DNA of 64,000 nt from Komarekiella atlantica HA4396-MV6 (GTDB lineage: Bacteria; Cyanobacteriota; Cyanobacteriia; Cyanobacteriales; Nostocaceae). The stretch lies in NCBI GenBank assembly GCA_019359395.1, contig JAHHHK010000016.1:1-64000 (forward strand), written 5' to 3'. This document shows positions 37,032-47,131 of the stretch, piece after piece; position 1 is the first letter of the stretch, and each line of letters opens with the position of its first letter. The translations under genes and the position numbers were made by a program. Below the pieces are notes generated by a model that worked only from the letters and a program-made list of their open reading frames with translations, was not told the DNA's origin and searched no databases.

Positions 37032-37664
37032 GTGTTTTATATAACTAAATTCTCACATTTATTTTCATCCATCGTGAACGATAAACAAGTTCGCATTAGT
37101 AACAAAAAAGCAAAACTGGGAGTTTGTAAGACGCTTCAAAACGCCTTAACGCTTAATTCCAGCCTATATAAAAATACTCGTAATACACGAAAAAGTCGTC
37201 GAATAGCTTTAACTATCGTAATTTTGGCAGCTTTTTCTCACGCTTTGGGAACTGCTGTAATTTTGTTAATTAATCGTGCTACACCCCCTATATTACTAGT
37301 AGCGCTTTTGATTGATGCCCTAAGTATTGTAGCAGGTTACTATTTATGGACATTCTCGATTTGGAAAATTGGGCAGTGGTTGAAGCCAATAGACCCTACT
37401 TATCGAGATTTACTTAATCCTATTGGTTTTGCCTATGCCCCACAAGTGCTAAATTTTTTAACTCTAATTCCTTTACTGGGACGACCGATAGAGTTGATAC
37501 TATCAGTATGGAGTTTGCTGGCAGTAATTGTAGCAGTCCGCCAAGGCTTAGATATTAAAACTCGTCAAGCCGCGTTCATTTGTTTAATAGGTTGGCCTCT
37601 AATTCAGATTGCGATTGGTTTTGTACAAGTTTTGCAGCAAAGATTAATAAATTATACACACTAA
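37032..37664 (+). CDS. Yip1-like membrane protein
   Basis: A 210-residue protein with about four to five hydrophobic helices from residue 55 on, and segments FTLNSSLYKNTRNTRKSRRI followed by ALTIVILAAFSHALGTAVILL and GQWLKPIDPTYRDLLNPIGFAYAPQVL. This matches cyanobacterial YIP1-domain proteins. The start is uncertain: the region before residue 40 is unconserved and a GTG at 37074 is possible. It is divergent from the hydrolase gene. Function unknown. Confidence 0.7.
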   Translation: MFYITKFSHLFSSIVNDKQVRISNKKAKLGVCKTLQNALTLNSSLYKNTRNTRKSRRIALTIVILAAFSHALGTAVILLINRATPPILLVALLIDALSIVAGYYLWTFSIWKIGQWLKPIDPTYRDLLNPIGFAYAPQVLNFLTLIPLLGRPIELILSVWSLLAVIVAVRQGLDIKTRQAAFICLIGWPLIQIAIGFVQVLQQRLINYTH

Positions 37665-37955
37665 TCCGAAGCTGGTACAGTGTGAGCTGTTAGTAGCCCT
37701 AAGATTTCTGTTTTGTTGGTTGTGTGATCGCATGACTTGCTCATCTTTTCATCTTGATATTTGTAAAGACCAATAGCTGGCGTTAGCAGCAAAAATATAA
37801 ATTAGTTTGCCTTTGAGTTTGGCAAAGGTTTTAGTTACTGTGTTGGGATGGGCATAAGACACTGGGATCTTTCTAGGAGATTGCTGCTACCGTAATTTGG
37901 AGATTTTCTGGCGCTATGGAATTCCCTGCATCAATGCCATAACCCATGAAAAAAT

Positions 37956-38171
37956 CTACCGTACCCCTATCAACAATTGAGTATCACTGAAAACCTGAGA
38001 CTCACCCATTTTGATTGTGACATCTAAAACGTGGTCTTTGTCAGTACCAGTGACAATAGTCTGATAAAATCTGCCGTGTTTAGCTTTTATTATGCAGTTT
38101 GTACCAAATGTAACTTTATCCAGTCGAAAACTGGTGGTTAGCACTTGGTTGTCTTTGCGACAAGCAGTCAT
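37956..38171 (-). CDS. Small hypothetical ORF, possibly a broken gene
   Basis: 71 residues starting MTACRKDNQVLTTSF. Reading in neighbouring frames continues plausible protein sequence on both sides: downstream of its stop a MGYGIDAGNSIAPENLQITV segment (about 37870-37945) lies in another frame, and upstream there is a hydrophobic LSALVAAS stretch. It may be the middle of a multiply frameshifted gene for an exported protein. No family recognised. Confidence 0.35.
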   Translation of the reverse strand: MTACRKDNQVLTTSFRLDKVTFGTNCIIKAKHGRFYQTIVTGTDKDHVLDVTIKMGESQVFSDTQLLIGVR

Positions 38172-38297
38172 GATGCTGCTACTAATGCAGACAGAGCTGT
38201 ATTAAATAAAATGGCAGTATCTAAGGCGATGAATTGCTGTTGATAAGAGTGGTAACAGATTCATAAAACAATAAAATGCTTTCTCCTATCTGCTGTT

Positions 38298-38777
38298 TTA
38301 GCTGATTCTAAATGTACATTCTAGAATCAACTTTTGATTCACTAGTGAATAGGGCTGGATTTCTAAAGCGCGTTGAAAAGCTTGGATAGCTTTACCATAA
38401 TCACCTAGCGCCGCATAACACAAGCCCATGCCGTGAAGCGCACCAAAATGTATTGAATTTAACTGCACAGCTTTCTGACAATCCAAGAGAGATTTTCGAT
38501 AATTAGCAATGCTGTAATAGAGAAAAGCCCTACGATTCCAAGCTTCGGCAAAATCTGGCTGGTCTTTAATTAGCTCTGTAAGAGCTGTTTCAGCTTCAGT
38601 AATCTCCCCCGCATCTAGTAACTTTTGACTATAGTCAATCCGTTCTAGCCCATATATTCCCTTTTGCTGAAACCAGATCCGCCAAAGTTTTCTGGTTGCC
38701 TGTTCGCGGATTATGACATCGGGGTTTTTCAACTCTTCAAGTAAGGAATTAATAGATAAAGAATCCATGAATTTCAA
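38298..38777 (-). CDS. Small TPR-repeat protein
   Basis: 159 residues with about three tetratricopeptide repeats; the segments ALTELIKDQPDFAEAWNRRA and GLCYAALGDYGKAIQAFQRAL show the TPR pattern. No signal peptide. The ATG at 38771, two codons in, is a possible alternative start. It stands alone, with no clear operon partner. Partner unknown. Confidence 0.8.
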   Translation of the reverse strand: MKFMDSLSINSLLEELKNPDVIIREQATRKLWRIWFQQKGIYGLERIDYSQKLLDAGEITEAETALTELIKDQPDFAEAWNRRAFLYYSIANYRKSLLDCQKAVQLNSIHFGALHGMGLCYAALGDYGKAIQAFQRALEIQPYSLVNQKLILECTFRIS

Positions 38778-39052
38778 GTTGGGTGATTTATCTTTACTAT
38801 TAACTTTCTCACAAAATATATCTCATAAGTCATTTTTAAAGTCATCTTTAAATTCTCTTGCAATAATTGCTAGTAATGTAATTGATGTGCTATTTTTTAT
38901 ATTTACCAATATTATTAATACTTGATTTGGTATTTAAGGTTATAACTCACTCGTTACTAAGATACCAAAACTTTAAAAATAAAAAGTGACTATAGATAGT
39001 TGACAAATACTTAGTAACAAATAATTCGTATAATAGTAAAAAACAAATGATT

Positions 39053-39798
<746 letters not shown>

Positions 39799-40131
39799 AC
39801 TGACAGGAAGTATAGAGAATAAACTGATTTTTACTTTTATCTTCCTGCTAACTTATGACGGATATACTCATTGAGTAAATCAGGAAACAAATAACAAATT
39901 ATTACTTCAATTATTTAAAAGCCAAAGACTATCAGCGAAGTAATTAACCGGACATTACAGGCATCATCAAATCTTTAAGGTCTTGAGAAAAATTTATAGC
40001 AAATACATTGCATTGAAACGCAAACTTAATATTCAATAGCAATAATATCCTCAGACTCTTCTCCTAGACATTAAAAAATTGAGAACTCCTAATTCACTCA
40101 TAAAAACTGGAATTTTGCATTGTAATCGATA

Positions 40132-40536
40132 ATGATACAACCTACTATTGGACAACTAGAAAGAGAAATATCACAGCAGATCAGAAATTTATATCATGAA
40201 AAACTGGGTCAACGCCCTAGTCAAATCATTTGCCATTTTTTTGATACTGAAATCGTCATTTCTTTAGAAAACTCTGTAACCCAAGCTGAGAAAACTCTGC
40301 TGAATGGAGGTTATGATAGCCTAGCTGAACAAATACGATTATATTTAGACAAAATAATTAAACCACAATTAAAAAGTTTGATTGAGCAAATTATCAGTCA
40401 ACCTGTGATCGACCTGATGACAAACACAAATTTGGCAACAGGTCGCACTGGAATTATTATAATCTTAAATCAGTTGCCTGAAGTTCGTAATCCTGAATCT
40501 ATTCCTAAGTCGAATGTGAGAAACTTATCTGACTGA
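40132..40536 (+). CDS. DUF2294-family protein
   Basis: 134 residues with IGQLEREISQQIRNLYHEKLGQRPSQIICHFFDTEIVISLE, the DUF2294 pattern. Members occur in gas-vesicle and sodium-related (MpsC) contexts; here it is alone. The C-terminus is convergent with and overlaps the response regulator by 32 bp. No transmembrane segment. Function inferred only from family resemblance. Confidence 0.7.
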   Translation: MIQPTIGQLEREISQQIRNLYHEKLGQRPSQIICHFFDTEIVISLENSVTQAEKTLLNGGYDSLAEQIRLYLDKIIKPQLKSLIEQIISQPVIDLMTNTNLATGRTGIIIILNQLPEVRNPESIPKSNVRNLSD

Positions 40537-40900
40537 GATGACGGCGAATAACCAGTTCTAATTGGTTAAAATTATAGGGTTTGGTAATCCAGTCATCAGA
40601 GCCGACGAGCATCTTATAAGGGTACTCTTGTACCCTGATTAAAGGTTTTACTGCAATGATTGGAATAGCAGCAGTTTTTGGATTGTCTTTGAGGTAATTA
40701 ATAACTTGGTTTGCACTCAAATCAGACAGCATCATATCTAGCAGAATTAAATCCGGTTGATAATTTTGTGCCAATATCACAGCCCTCACCCCTTGTTTGG
40801 TACAAATGCATGAAAAATTTAATATTTCTAGGTGAGAATTAAGCAGTTCTAAATCATGTAGATTTTTTTCTACAACCAAAATTAAAGACTGTCCATTCAT
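40505..40900 (-). CDS. Response regulator receiver-domain protein
   Basis: 131 residues, a single receiver domain with no output domain. The acceptor Asp is in LILLDMMLS. The segment WITKPYNFNQLELVIRRHL holds the conserved Lys. The first-strand acidic pair is replaced (LVVEKN), so Mg2+ binding may be weakened. No kinase gene adjoins it. It overlaps the DUF2294 gene tail to tail by 32 bp. Confidence 0.8.
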   Translation of the reverse strand: MNGQSLILVVEKNLHDLELLNSHLEILNFSCICTKQGVRAVILAQNYQPDLILLDMMLSDLSANQVINYLKDNPKTAAIPIIAVKPLIRVQEYPYKMLVGSDDWITKPYNFNQLELVIRRHLSQISFSHST

Positions 40901-41159
40901 AAATGATTAGTCACTGTCCAAGAAAGGCTAGGCATCAAGACTTTACCCACTAGGAAATACCCAAGGGTTTTTCTTTGGTAAGTATTTAGGCGAATATCCG
41001 AGGCTTTTTCAACCGACTAACTACGGCTTGAAATTAATAGGCTCGTGTGTAACTCACTAGGTTGTCCGTCTGCGCTGAACTTCAAGGAAGAACATAACAA
41101 GCTAGTAATAACATCAAGCAAATAGTAGCATAGTAGATGCGTAAATCTGCGAATATTGA
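40901..41159. other. Gap without a recognised gene
   Basis: Upstream region of the response regulator. No family of repeats or coding remnant recognised here; the permease remnant begins right after. Confidence 0.5.
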
Positions 41160-41360
41160 CTAACGACGATCGCGATTTCTTGAAAAATAGGGAACACCTA
41201 AGACCGTTGGGGTTGTGAATTTACCAGCTAATTTCACTAATACCAAAATTGCGATGGCATAGGGCAGCATCACTAGAAATTGCTCAGGTATATTTACACC
41301 TATGTCTATATTAGTATGCCACTTACCAAAAATTAAAGCAGCGATCGCAACAAATCCTTT
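41160..41360 (-). pseudogene. C-terminal remnant of an ABC transporter permease
   Basis: Reading the minus strand from about 41360 gives GFVAIAALIFGKWHTN, then IPEQFLVMLPYAIAILVLV and a C-terminal TPTVLGVPYFSRNRDRR before the stop at 41160-41162. This matches the end of YufQ/NupP-type (nucleoside or sugar) permeases. The upstream part of the gene is absent, and the segment between the two matches is shortened. It is a relic, not a gene. Confidence 0.65.
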
Positions 41361-41580
41361 GTTTTAACGCTCAATTTTTTAAACCCAGAGAAACTTTTGC
41401 GCTACTTTGCATTTTTAATCTCATCTCTCTTTCTAGCGCGACTTAAACAAGCTGCCAATAGCGTCAAAAGTACGTGAATCCAAGTAGGTAATCCTTGCAC
41501 ACATAACCTAATCAAAGCAAATTGTGGAGAAGTGGGGTTAACTGCGGGTAATATTACACCTCTCCATGATTTCTCACTTC

Positions 41581-42162
41581 TTATGGGCAAAACAATGTAT
41601 CACGCGTGTCCCTTCCTGTAATAGGATTAGTGCCTTGGGCAAACTGGCACAATTTTTTTTGCTCATCCTGACGTAGTAGCACATCGGTAAAATCTGCTCC
41701 CTCAATCATCGCACCATCAAACTTGGCATTAGCAGCAAATGCACCCTCTAAAACCGCATTTGTCAAATTTGCTTTGATTAGGCGAGCCGAGTCTAGAGTA
41801 GCATTTGTCAAATCAGCTCCTTCTAAATTTGCCGACTCCAAATTTGCGGCAAAGAAACTGACACCGCGTAAATTAGTGTGACTGAAGTTGCTCTGGCGGA
41901 GATTAGCTTTGGTAAAGCTAGAGTCTGTTAAATCACGTCCTGAAAAATCAGCCTCAACCAAAATTTCTTTATTATATTCAAGTGCCAAAGCTGTTGGAGT
42001 AAAACCCACACATGCTGTGATGCCAACTATTGCCCAAAGCAATAAACTGAGCATACTTACCCAAATCCGATAGCCTGTTTTACCCTTCATCCCCGACAAA
42101 CAGGATGAACCGAGCGTATTATCGACTACGCGATCGCTTAACTTAGAATTCATTGAATTCAT
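41581..42162 (-). CDS. Lumenal/exported pentapeptide-repeat protein
   Basis: About 193 residues. A basic N-terminus leads to a hydrophobic segment (SMLSLLLWAIVGITACVGF) ending in ALALE, a probable signal peptide, followed by pentapeptide repeats (A(D/N)LxxA pattern, for example TKANLRQSNFSHTNLRG) that form a right-handed quadrilateral beta helix. It resembles small thylakoid lumenal pentapeptide proteins. The start is uncertain: ATGs at 42195 (overlapping yraN), 42162 and 42090 are all in frame; I choose 42162. Divergent from yraN by 14 bp. Confidence 0.75.
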   Translation of the reverse strand: MNSMNSKLSDRVVDNTLGSSCLSGMKGKTGYRIWVSMLSLLLWAIVGITACVGFTPTALALEYNKEILVEADFSGRDLTDSSFTKANLRQSNFSHTNLRGVSFFAANLESANLEGADLTNATLDSARLIKANLTNAVLEGAFAANAKFDGAMIEGADFTDVLLRQDEQKKLCQFAQGTNPITGRDTRDTLFCP

Positions 42163-42176
42163 GCTATTTTTAGTCA

Positions 42177-42716
42177 ATGGCGAACCTTCCTCCATCTCAT
42201 TATCCTGACATTGGTCAATTAGGAGAAGACCTAGTAGACCAATGGTTGCAATCTACAGGTTGGATGATTCTCCACCGTCGCTTTTCTTGCCGCTGGGGAG
42301 AAATAGATATTATTGCCCAATATCAGGGAAAAGCAGGGGGAGCAGAGAGGCAAAAGAGGGATAAGGGAGAGAATTCCTCACTCATTACTCAAGACTCTAT
42401 CTTGATATTTGTAGAAGTTAAAACCCGCAGTTCAGGCAATTGGGATGCTGGGGGAAGAAGCGCAATCACCCCACAAAAGCAAGCAAAACTTTGGCGTACA
42501 GCTGAAATATTTTTAGCTCAGTATCCTGAGAAAGCAGATTACCCTTGCCGATTCGATGTTGCTATTGTCTACTGTCAGCGAATTTCAAAAAATCTGATTA
42601 GGGCTACAGTTTCCCAGGAAGCTCTGGCTACTTCATCAGTAGCCGGATACAACTTGAAGCTGCAAGAATACATTCCAGCAGCTTTCGACTCTTCAATTGA
42701 TAATGGTAATGCCTAA
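42177..42716 (+). CDS. yraN: YraN-family putative endonuclease
   Basis: 179 residues of the UPF0102 family. Conserved parts are GEDLVDQWLQSTGWMILHRRF near the start, the WGEIDIIAQ strand and FVEVKTRSSG, which carry the nuclease-like D-(x)n-ExK acidic residues. A stretch of about 25 residues (about 58-82, KAGGAERQKRDKGENSS) lies in the loop before FVEVKTR and appears to be encoded by intergenic-like repeat DNA (42327-42395), making the protein longer than the usual 120 residues. The role in DNA processing is inferred from the fold. Confidence 0.85.
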   Translation: MANLPPSHYPDIGQLGEDLVDQWLQSTGWMILHRRFSCRWGEIDIIAQYQGKAGGAERQKRDKGENSSLITQDSILIFVEVKTRSSGNWDAGGRSAITPQKQAKLWRTAEIFLAQYPEKADYPCRFDVAIVYCQRISKNLIRATVSQEALATSSVAGYNLKLQEYIPAAFDSSIDNGNA

Positions 42717-42938
42717 CAGGTAATAAATAAAATATTGCAATCACCAACTACCCTGCGGGTAACGCTCGTAACTTCGCTACTACTGACGAATATCCTTAGG
42801 GAGATAAGCTCACCTAGCTAGCTTGCCGCAGCCAGGAATTGCCAACGCCAGTGGCTCATGGTAGAAGGTTAATGCTGGACTCACTACACCAACTCACCAT
42901 GAACCAATAATTTGTAGTGTTATTACTCCCAAACAGAA

Positions 42939-43328
42939 TCACGCCAAGGTTTCTGGACAGTAGCCCAAACCTCGGACAAACTGTTGCCGAAAAGCCTCGA
43001 TTTCCTCTCTTTCTGGGTTGCCGTGAGAGACTATCGCTACTTGATAGCGACGCATCACATCTACAGGGCACTGTCCCGCTTCCAAACTCCAAAGTGCCAT
43101 TTGTACTCTCATTGGCGGCTCATAGCTAATTCCTAATTCATTTAGAAAAGCGCGAAAGTCGCCATCTTCTTGAGGTGAGACTTGACCCTTGAGTTTGATC
43201 CTAACCACCCAGCCATCAATCTGATGAATTACGGTGACGAATAAAACTGGCGTCTGGGGTCTGGCGTGCAGGTGTTGAACGACCCTCAGAGTTAAACTGG
43301 CATTTGCCAGGTAATACAAGTATTCCAT
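42939..43328 (-). CDS. Conserved cyanobacterial hypothetical protein
   Basis: 129 residues, soluble, starting MEYLYYLANASLTLRVVQHL, with a beta strand-rich middle and the end EEIEAFRQQFVRGLGYCPE. I recognise it as a small conserved cyanobacterial type, but no function is known to me. Beyond it, the window to 43853 has no gene. Confidence 0.65.
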   Translation of the reverse strand: MEYLYYLANASLTLRVVQHLHARPQTPVLFVTVIHQIDGWVVRIKLKGQVSPQEDGDFRAFLNELGISYEPPMRVQMALWSLEAGQCPVDVMRRYQVAIVSHGNPEREEIEAFRQQFVRGLGYCPETLA

Positions 43329-43853
43329 GTTTGTTGGTGCTTGGGATCAAAGCCAATCCTACATTTCTATATTCCTAAATAGATGCCTGTTCCCGGTAGG
43401 GTAAATGTCCCCGTTTTTAGATGGGGAGGTTTACCCAATTTTCATATTGGTGTTTCCGTGTCACTTAATAGTACCAATCTTATAGCCCAGTGGAGAAATT
43501 GAGCGATGATGCCTTAAAGTTCCTTTATGAAGGAAAGTCCAAACCAGCTTTTTTAAGGCAGTATAAAAGGGACTGGTGAGCCAGCGCGGTCTTCTTTACG
43601 AGACGCTACGCGTTCACGTAGTGTCTCGTAGAGAAGGGGGTTTCCATGCCAGTTCCTACAACGGAGGGAACCTCCGCAACGGACTGGCTCCCCATGAGCG
43701 ATTGACGAACCCGTTGGCGCAGCTTCTCGTAGAGAAGGGGTACTAAGATTTGGGACTGGGGAAGAAATCTATCCTTACGTCGGCTAGGGTTTTTATCAAA
43801 TCTTCCTAATCTTTAATCTCCGGTTCCGAGTTTCCAATCTCTAATAAATTTAA
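43329..43853. repeat. Gap with strong inverted hairpins
   Basis: A 525-bp gap upstream of queA. It has a long imperfect hairpin (ACGAGACGCTACG with CGTAGTGTCTCGT near 43600-43632), a second ACGGAGGGAACCTCCG hairpin at about 43661-43676, and a CTTCTCGTAGAGAAG motif twice (43627-43637 and 43724-43738). No gene recognised. Confidence 0.65.
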
Positions 43854-45056
43854 ATGGAGCAACAATTAACACAAGCCAATTTTAGTGATACCCAGAATCA
43901 GCGGCCAAAAGACGTTGAATTAGATTGTTCGGTAGCTGGGTATGACTACGAATTACCTCCAGAACTCATTGCCCAAAACCCAGTAATTCCTAGAGATAGC
44001 TCGCGGTTATTGGTAGTGGATTCTCGTAGTACAGGTGAAAAAACAGCACCCATACATCATATTTTCCGTGATTTACCCGAACTCCTGCAAGCTGGTGATT
44101 TATTAGTAATGAATAATACTAGAGTCATTCCAGCACGGCTTTATGGTCGTAAATCTACTGGTGCTGAAATCGAGGTTTTGCTGTTAGAGGAACGGCAGCA
44201 TAACTGTTGGTTAGCCTTAGTTAAACCAGGAAAACGCTTCAAACGGGGAGCGAAGATTATTTTTGAAGCAAGGGAATTAGGGATTAGTGACTGGGAAGAT
44301 TCCCACCCAGTCCCCAGTCCCCAGTCCCCAGTCCCCAGTCCCCAGCTAACGGCTACTGTTTTGGAAACAGACACGGCGACTGGAGGGCGTCTATTGCAAT
44401 TTGATGTACCAGAGGGAAAGTCTTTGGTGGAGCTTTTAGACGTATTTGGTGAAGTGCCTTTGCCGCCTTATATCACTAGCTCGGAAGCTGATGATGAGCA
44501 GTATCAAACAGTTTATGCTAAACAGCCAGGAGCGATCGCAGCTCCGACGGCAGGACTTCACTTTACTCCAGAATTATTGCAAAAGTTGCGCGATCGCGGA
44601 ATTAATCAAGCTTTTGTGACGCTACACGTTGGTGTCGGTACATTTCGCCCGGTGGAAGTGGAGGATGTAACTACCCACCAGATGCATGAAGAATGGATTG
44701 AAGTTCCCACAGCTACGGTAGAGCAAATCCGCGCTACTAAAGCCGCTGGCGGTCGAATTATTGCTGTAGGTACAACAGCAGTACGCGCCTTGGAAGGAGC
44801 AGCTAAATCTGGTGATTTGCAACCATTTTGTGGTAAAACAGACCTATTTATTTACCCTGGCTACCAATGGCGAGTCGTGGATGGTCTAATTACTAACTTT
44901 CACCTGCCGCGTTCCAGTTTGTTGATGCTGGTGAGTGCTTTAATCGGTAGACAAAGGTTGTTGAAAATATACAATGAGGCGATCGCTTCTGGGTATCGCT
45001 TTTATTCCTTCGGCGATGCTATGCTCATTTTGCCAGAGGGTACTGGCCCTGAGTAG
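43854..45056 (+). CDS. queA: S-adenosylmethionine:tRNA ribosyltransferase-isomerase
   Basis: Transfers the ribose of SAM to 7-aminomethyl-7-deazaguanine in tRNA to form epoxyqueuosine. A 400-residue protein with [26 protein letters not shown] near the start, [16 protein letters not shown], and the C-terminal [21 protein letters not shown]. Residues about 152-165 are a Pro-rich insertion coded by a 7-bp repeat array (44306-44345, CCCAGTC x5). The gene ends overlapping the LuxR gene by 55 bp on the opposite strand. Confidence 0.95.
   Translation: MEQQLTQANFSDTQNQRPKDVELDCSVAGYDYELPPELIAQNPVIPRDSSRLLVVDSRSTGEKTAPIHHIFRDLPELLQAGDLLVMNNTRVIPARLYGRKSTGAEIEVLLLEERQHNCWLALVKPGKRFKRGAKIIFEARELGISDWEDSHPVPSPQSPVPSPQLTATVLETDTATGGRLLQFDVPEGKSLVELLDVFGEVPLPPYITSSEADDEQYQTVYAKQPGAIAAPTAGLHFTPELLQKLRDRGINQAFVTLHVGVGTFRPVEVEDVTTHQMHEEWIEVPTATVEQIRATKAAGGRIIAVGTTAVRALEGAAKSGDLQPFCGKTDLFIYPGYQWRVVDGLITNFHLPRSSLLMLVSALIGRQRLLKIYNEAIASGYRFYSFGDAMLILPEGTGPE
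44306..44345. repeat. 7-bp tandem repeat inside queA
   Basis: Five head-to-tail CCCAGTC units plus a partial unit. Because 7 is not a multiple of 3, gain or loss of one unit would frameshift queA. The current number keeps the frame and encodes the [13 protein letters not shown] stretch. Confidence 0.85.
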
Positions 45057-45757
45057 TTAAAAGTAGATGATTTGAAGCTGGGTGGTAGCAGCTTTGCAGA
45101 TGATAAAAGCTGCGCTACCATCTCAGCACGAGATGAAACCTCAAGCTTGCGAAACATCCGTTTTAAAGCTTGTTTAACAGAATTTTCTTGAATCCACAAG
45201 GCTGTACCGATTTCAGCATTTGTTAGCCCTTGGGCTACCAGTTCTGCAATTTGAATTTCGCGCGGCGTTAAACGACTAATATTTAGAGGATTGAATCCTA
45301 CTGAACGTTTTGCCAGCCAGGTTGACAGATGTAGGCAAAGGGCACTCAAATCAGCTAGATGCTGAGTATTAAAAGCAGGGGCCTCTCGAATGCGGGTAAA
45401 ACCGATTGTACCGACAAGGCGGCCATCATTAACGATCGGCCCAGCCATCACATGCCCGTGATCAGAGCGGGGACAAATCACTTGCCAGACTCCAGCTGGT
45501 AACAACAATTCTTCATGGACGGGAGCATGATGCTCAACTAAATAGCGCAAGACGGGATTATGTTCTATCGATAATGCTAGTTGAAACATCTTTTGAGCTT
45601 TTGTTTCAGGAGGAAACAACTGATCAAAGAAAAATAGTGCCCAGCGGTAAGTAACAAAATACTCACCTATTTTAACCATGACATGCTGTTGGAGTTCGTG
45701 TTGATCACGAGCATGAGCGATCGCCTGAAATAAAGACTGTAAAGAGTTCGCTGTCAT
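45002..45757 (-). CDS. LuxR-family transcription regulator with GAF-like domain
   Basis: 251 residues. The C-terminal LuxR helix-turn-helix is [22 protein letters not shown] followed by [24 protein letters not shown]. The N-terminal part (about residues 1-160) is GAF-like, with [15 protein letters not shown]. It is divergent from the sulfurtransferase gene, with 105 bp between starts, so the two may be co-regulated. It overlaps queA's 3' end by 55 bp. The signal is unknown. Confidence 0.85.
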   Translation of the reverse strand: MTANSLQSLFQAIAHARDQHELQQHVMVKIGEYFVTYRWALFFFDQLFPPETKAQKMFQLALSIEHNPVLRYLVEHHAPVHEELLLPAGVWQVICPRSDHGHVMAGPIVNDGRLVGTIGFTRIREAPAFNTQHLADLSALCLHLSTWLAKRSVGFNPLNISRLTPREIQIAELVAQGLTNAEIGTALWIQENSVKQALKRMFRKLEVSSRAEMVAQLLSSAKLLPPSFKSSTFNYSGPVPSGKMSIASPKE

Positions 45758-45862
45758 AGTTCAGCAAAGTGTACTCTATCGAGGACTAGGTTTAGCCAAG
45801 GAGTCAATCTTAATCTAGTTTCATCGCCATTGTAGTTTGAATTCCTGGGGAGTAAGACACTC

Positions 45863-46696
45863 ATGTTTAGTTACGCACATCCTGAAGTAATCGTAGATAC
45901 ACAATGGGTTGCTGACCATTTAAGTGACCCCAAGGTACGCTTGGTTGAAGGAGATTTGGGTTCTCAGGCATATAATGTAGGACACATTTCTGGTGCGGTC
46001 TTGTGGAACTTTTTTACCGACATCATGCTTGCTGATGGTCATACTAATTTTGATCCAGATGCCTGGGAAAGATTGCTAGAGCGTTCCGGTATTGCGAACG
46101 ACACCACCGTGATTGTATATGGTGATATTCCTGCTACTGGAGGATGGATTTTCTGGTTATTGAAAGTCTTGGGCCATCAAAATGTGCGCGTTCTTAACGG
46201 TGGTCGTCGGAAATGGATTGCCGAAGGACGCCCACTAACAACGGAACAGCCAATTGTGACAGCGACTCAGTATCGCGTGCAGAACCCCGATGCACGCTTG
46301 CGAGCATTGCATAAAGATGTACGGGAATCTATTGGAAGGACGGATCGTGTATTAGTGGATGTGCGATCGCCTCAAGAGTATAATGGCGAATGGTTTTACA
46401 ACAAACCCCCCGAAGGAACCGAACGCACAGGACACATCCCAAGTGCGACGCATGTTTATTATGAACTCGCTTTGAATGACGATGGAACCTTCAAACCAAT
46501 TAATGAATTGCAGGCGCTCTACGGTAGCAAGGATATCACAGCAGGTAAGGAAGTGATCACCTACTGCGCTGTTGGAGCACGTTCAGGACATACCTGGTTT
46601 GTCTTGAAATATTTATTGGGATATCCGCATGTACGGAACTACGACGGTTCATGGAATGAATGGAGCCGATTCCCTGATACACCTATTGAGAAATAA
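45863..46696 (+). CDS. Thiosulfate/3-mercaptopyruvate sulfurtransferase
   Basis: A 277-residue two-domain rhodanese. The first, inactive domain is about residues 1-140; the second has the active-site loop YCAVGARSGHTW at about residue 232, with the catalytic Cys. It transfers sulfane sulfur from thiosulfate or mercaptopyruvate. Divergent from the LuxR regulator. Confidence 0.9.
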   Translation: MFSYAHPEVIVDTQWVADHLSDPKVRLVEGDLGSQAYNVGHISGAVLWNFFTDIMLADGHTNFDPDAWERLLERSGIANDTTVIVYGDIPATGGWIFWLLKVLGHQNVRVLNGGRRKWIAEGRPLTTEQPIVTATQYRVQNPDARLRALHKDVRESIGRTDRVLVDVRSPQEYNGEWFYNKPPEGTERTGHIPSATHVYYELALNDDGTFKPINELQALYGSKDITAGKEVITYCAVGARSGHTWFVLKYLLGYPHVRNYDGSWNEWSRFPDTPIEK

Positions 46697-47131
46697 TCAT
46701 CGCCTTGCCCTGGCTAATCTACAATAACCGCGTAGGCCTAGCCCGTCGGAGCGAAAAGTCGGAGCGGCGGCTTCCGCCGTTGGCGTAGCCCGCCGCAGCG
46801 AAAAGTTCTGTAGGCGGGTTTCCCGCCGTAGGAACGCCACTTGCTACAAGCCGGGAAACCCGTCCAACGCAGTGGCTCAACTTTTCAAGACAGGCATCTG
46901 AACTTTTCAAGACAGACATCGCATTGAGTCTAAGTACCGCTTTGCATAAATTCGTAACTTTTTTAAACGCAGAGGAACACGGAGTAAGCGCAGAGGAACG
47001 CAGAGTATTTTCAAAGTTAGTTCGCTACGAATTAATGAAATGTTTTACTAAGTAAGGAATTTGGAATTTTTTCTTTCATGGTGGGTACTCTGACTTATAA
47101 GAAGCTAACAATAAGTAAAGGTCTGCCATTC
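46697..47131. repeat. Gap with hairpin repeats
   Basis: Contains the GC-rich palindromic modules GGCGGCTTCCGCCG (about 46765-46778) and GCGGGTTTCCCGC (about 46815-46827), with repeated GGAGCGAAAAG and TTTTCAAGACAG elements. Similar modules are widespread in Nostoc gaps. No gene recognised. Confidence 0.7.

Noticed and set aside
41402-41590. 62-residue minus-strand ORF with a hydrophobic middle
   Set aside because: Overlaps the end of the pentapeptide gene, no family match and no ribosome binding site; may be chance.
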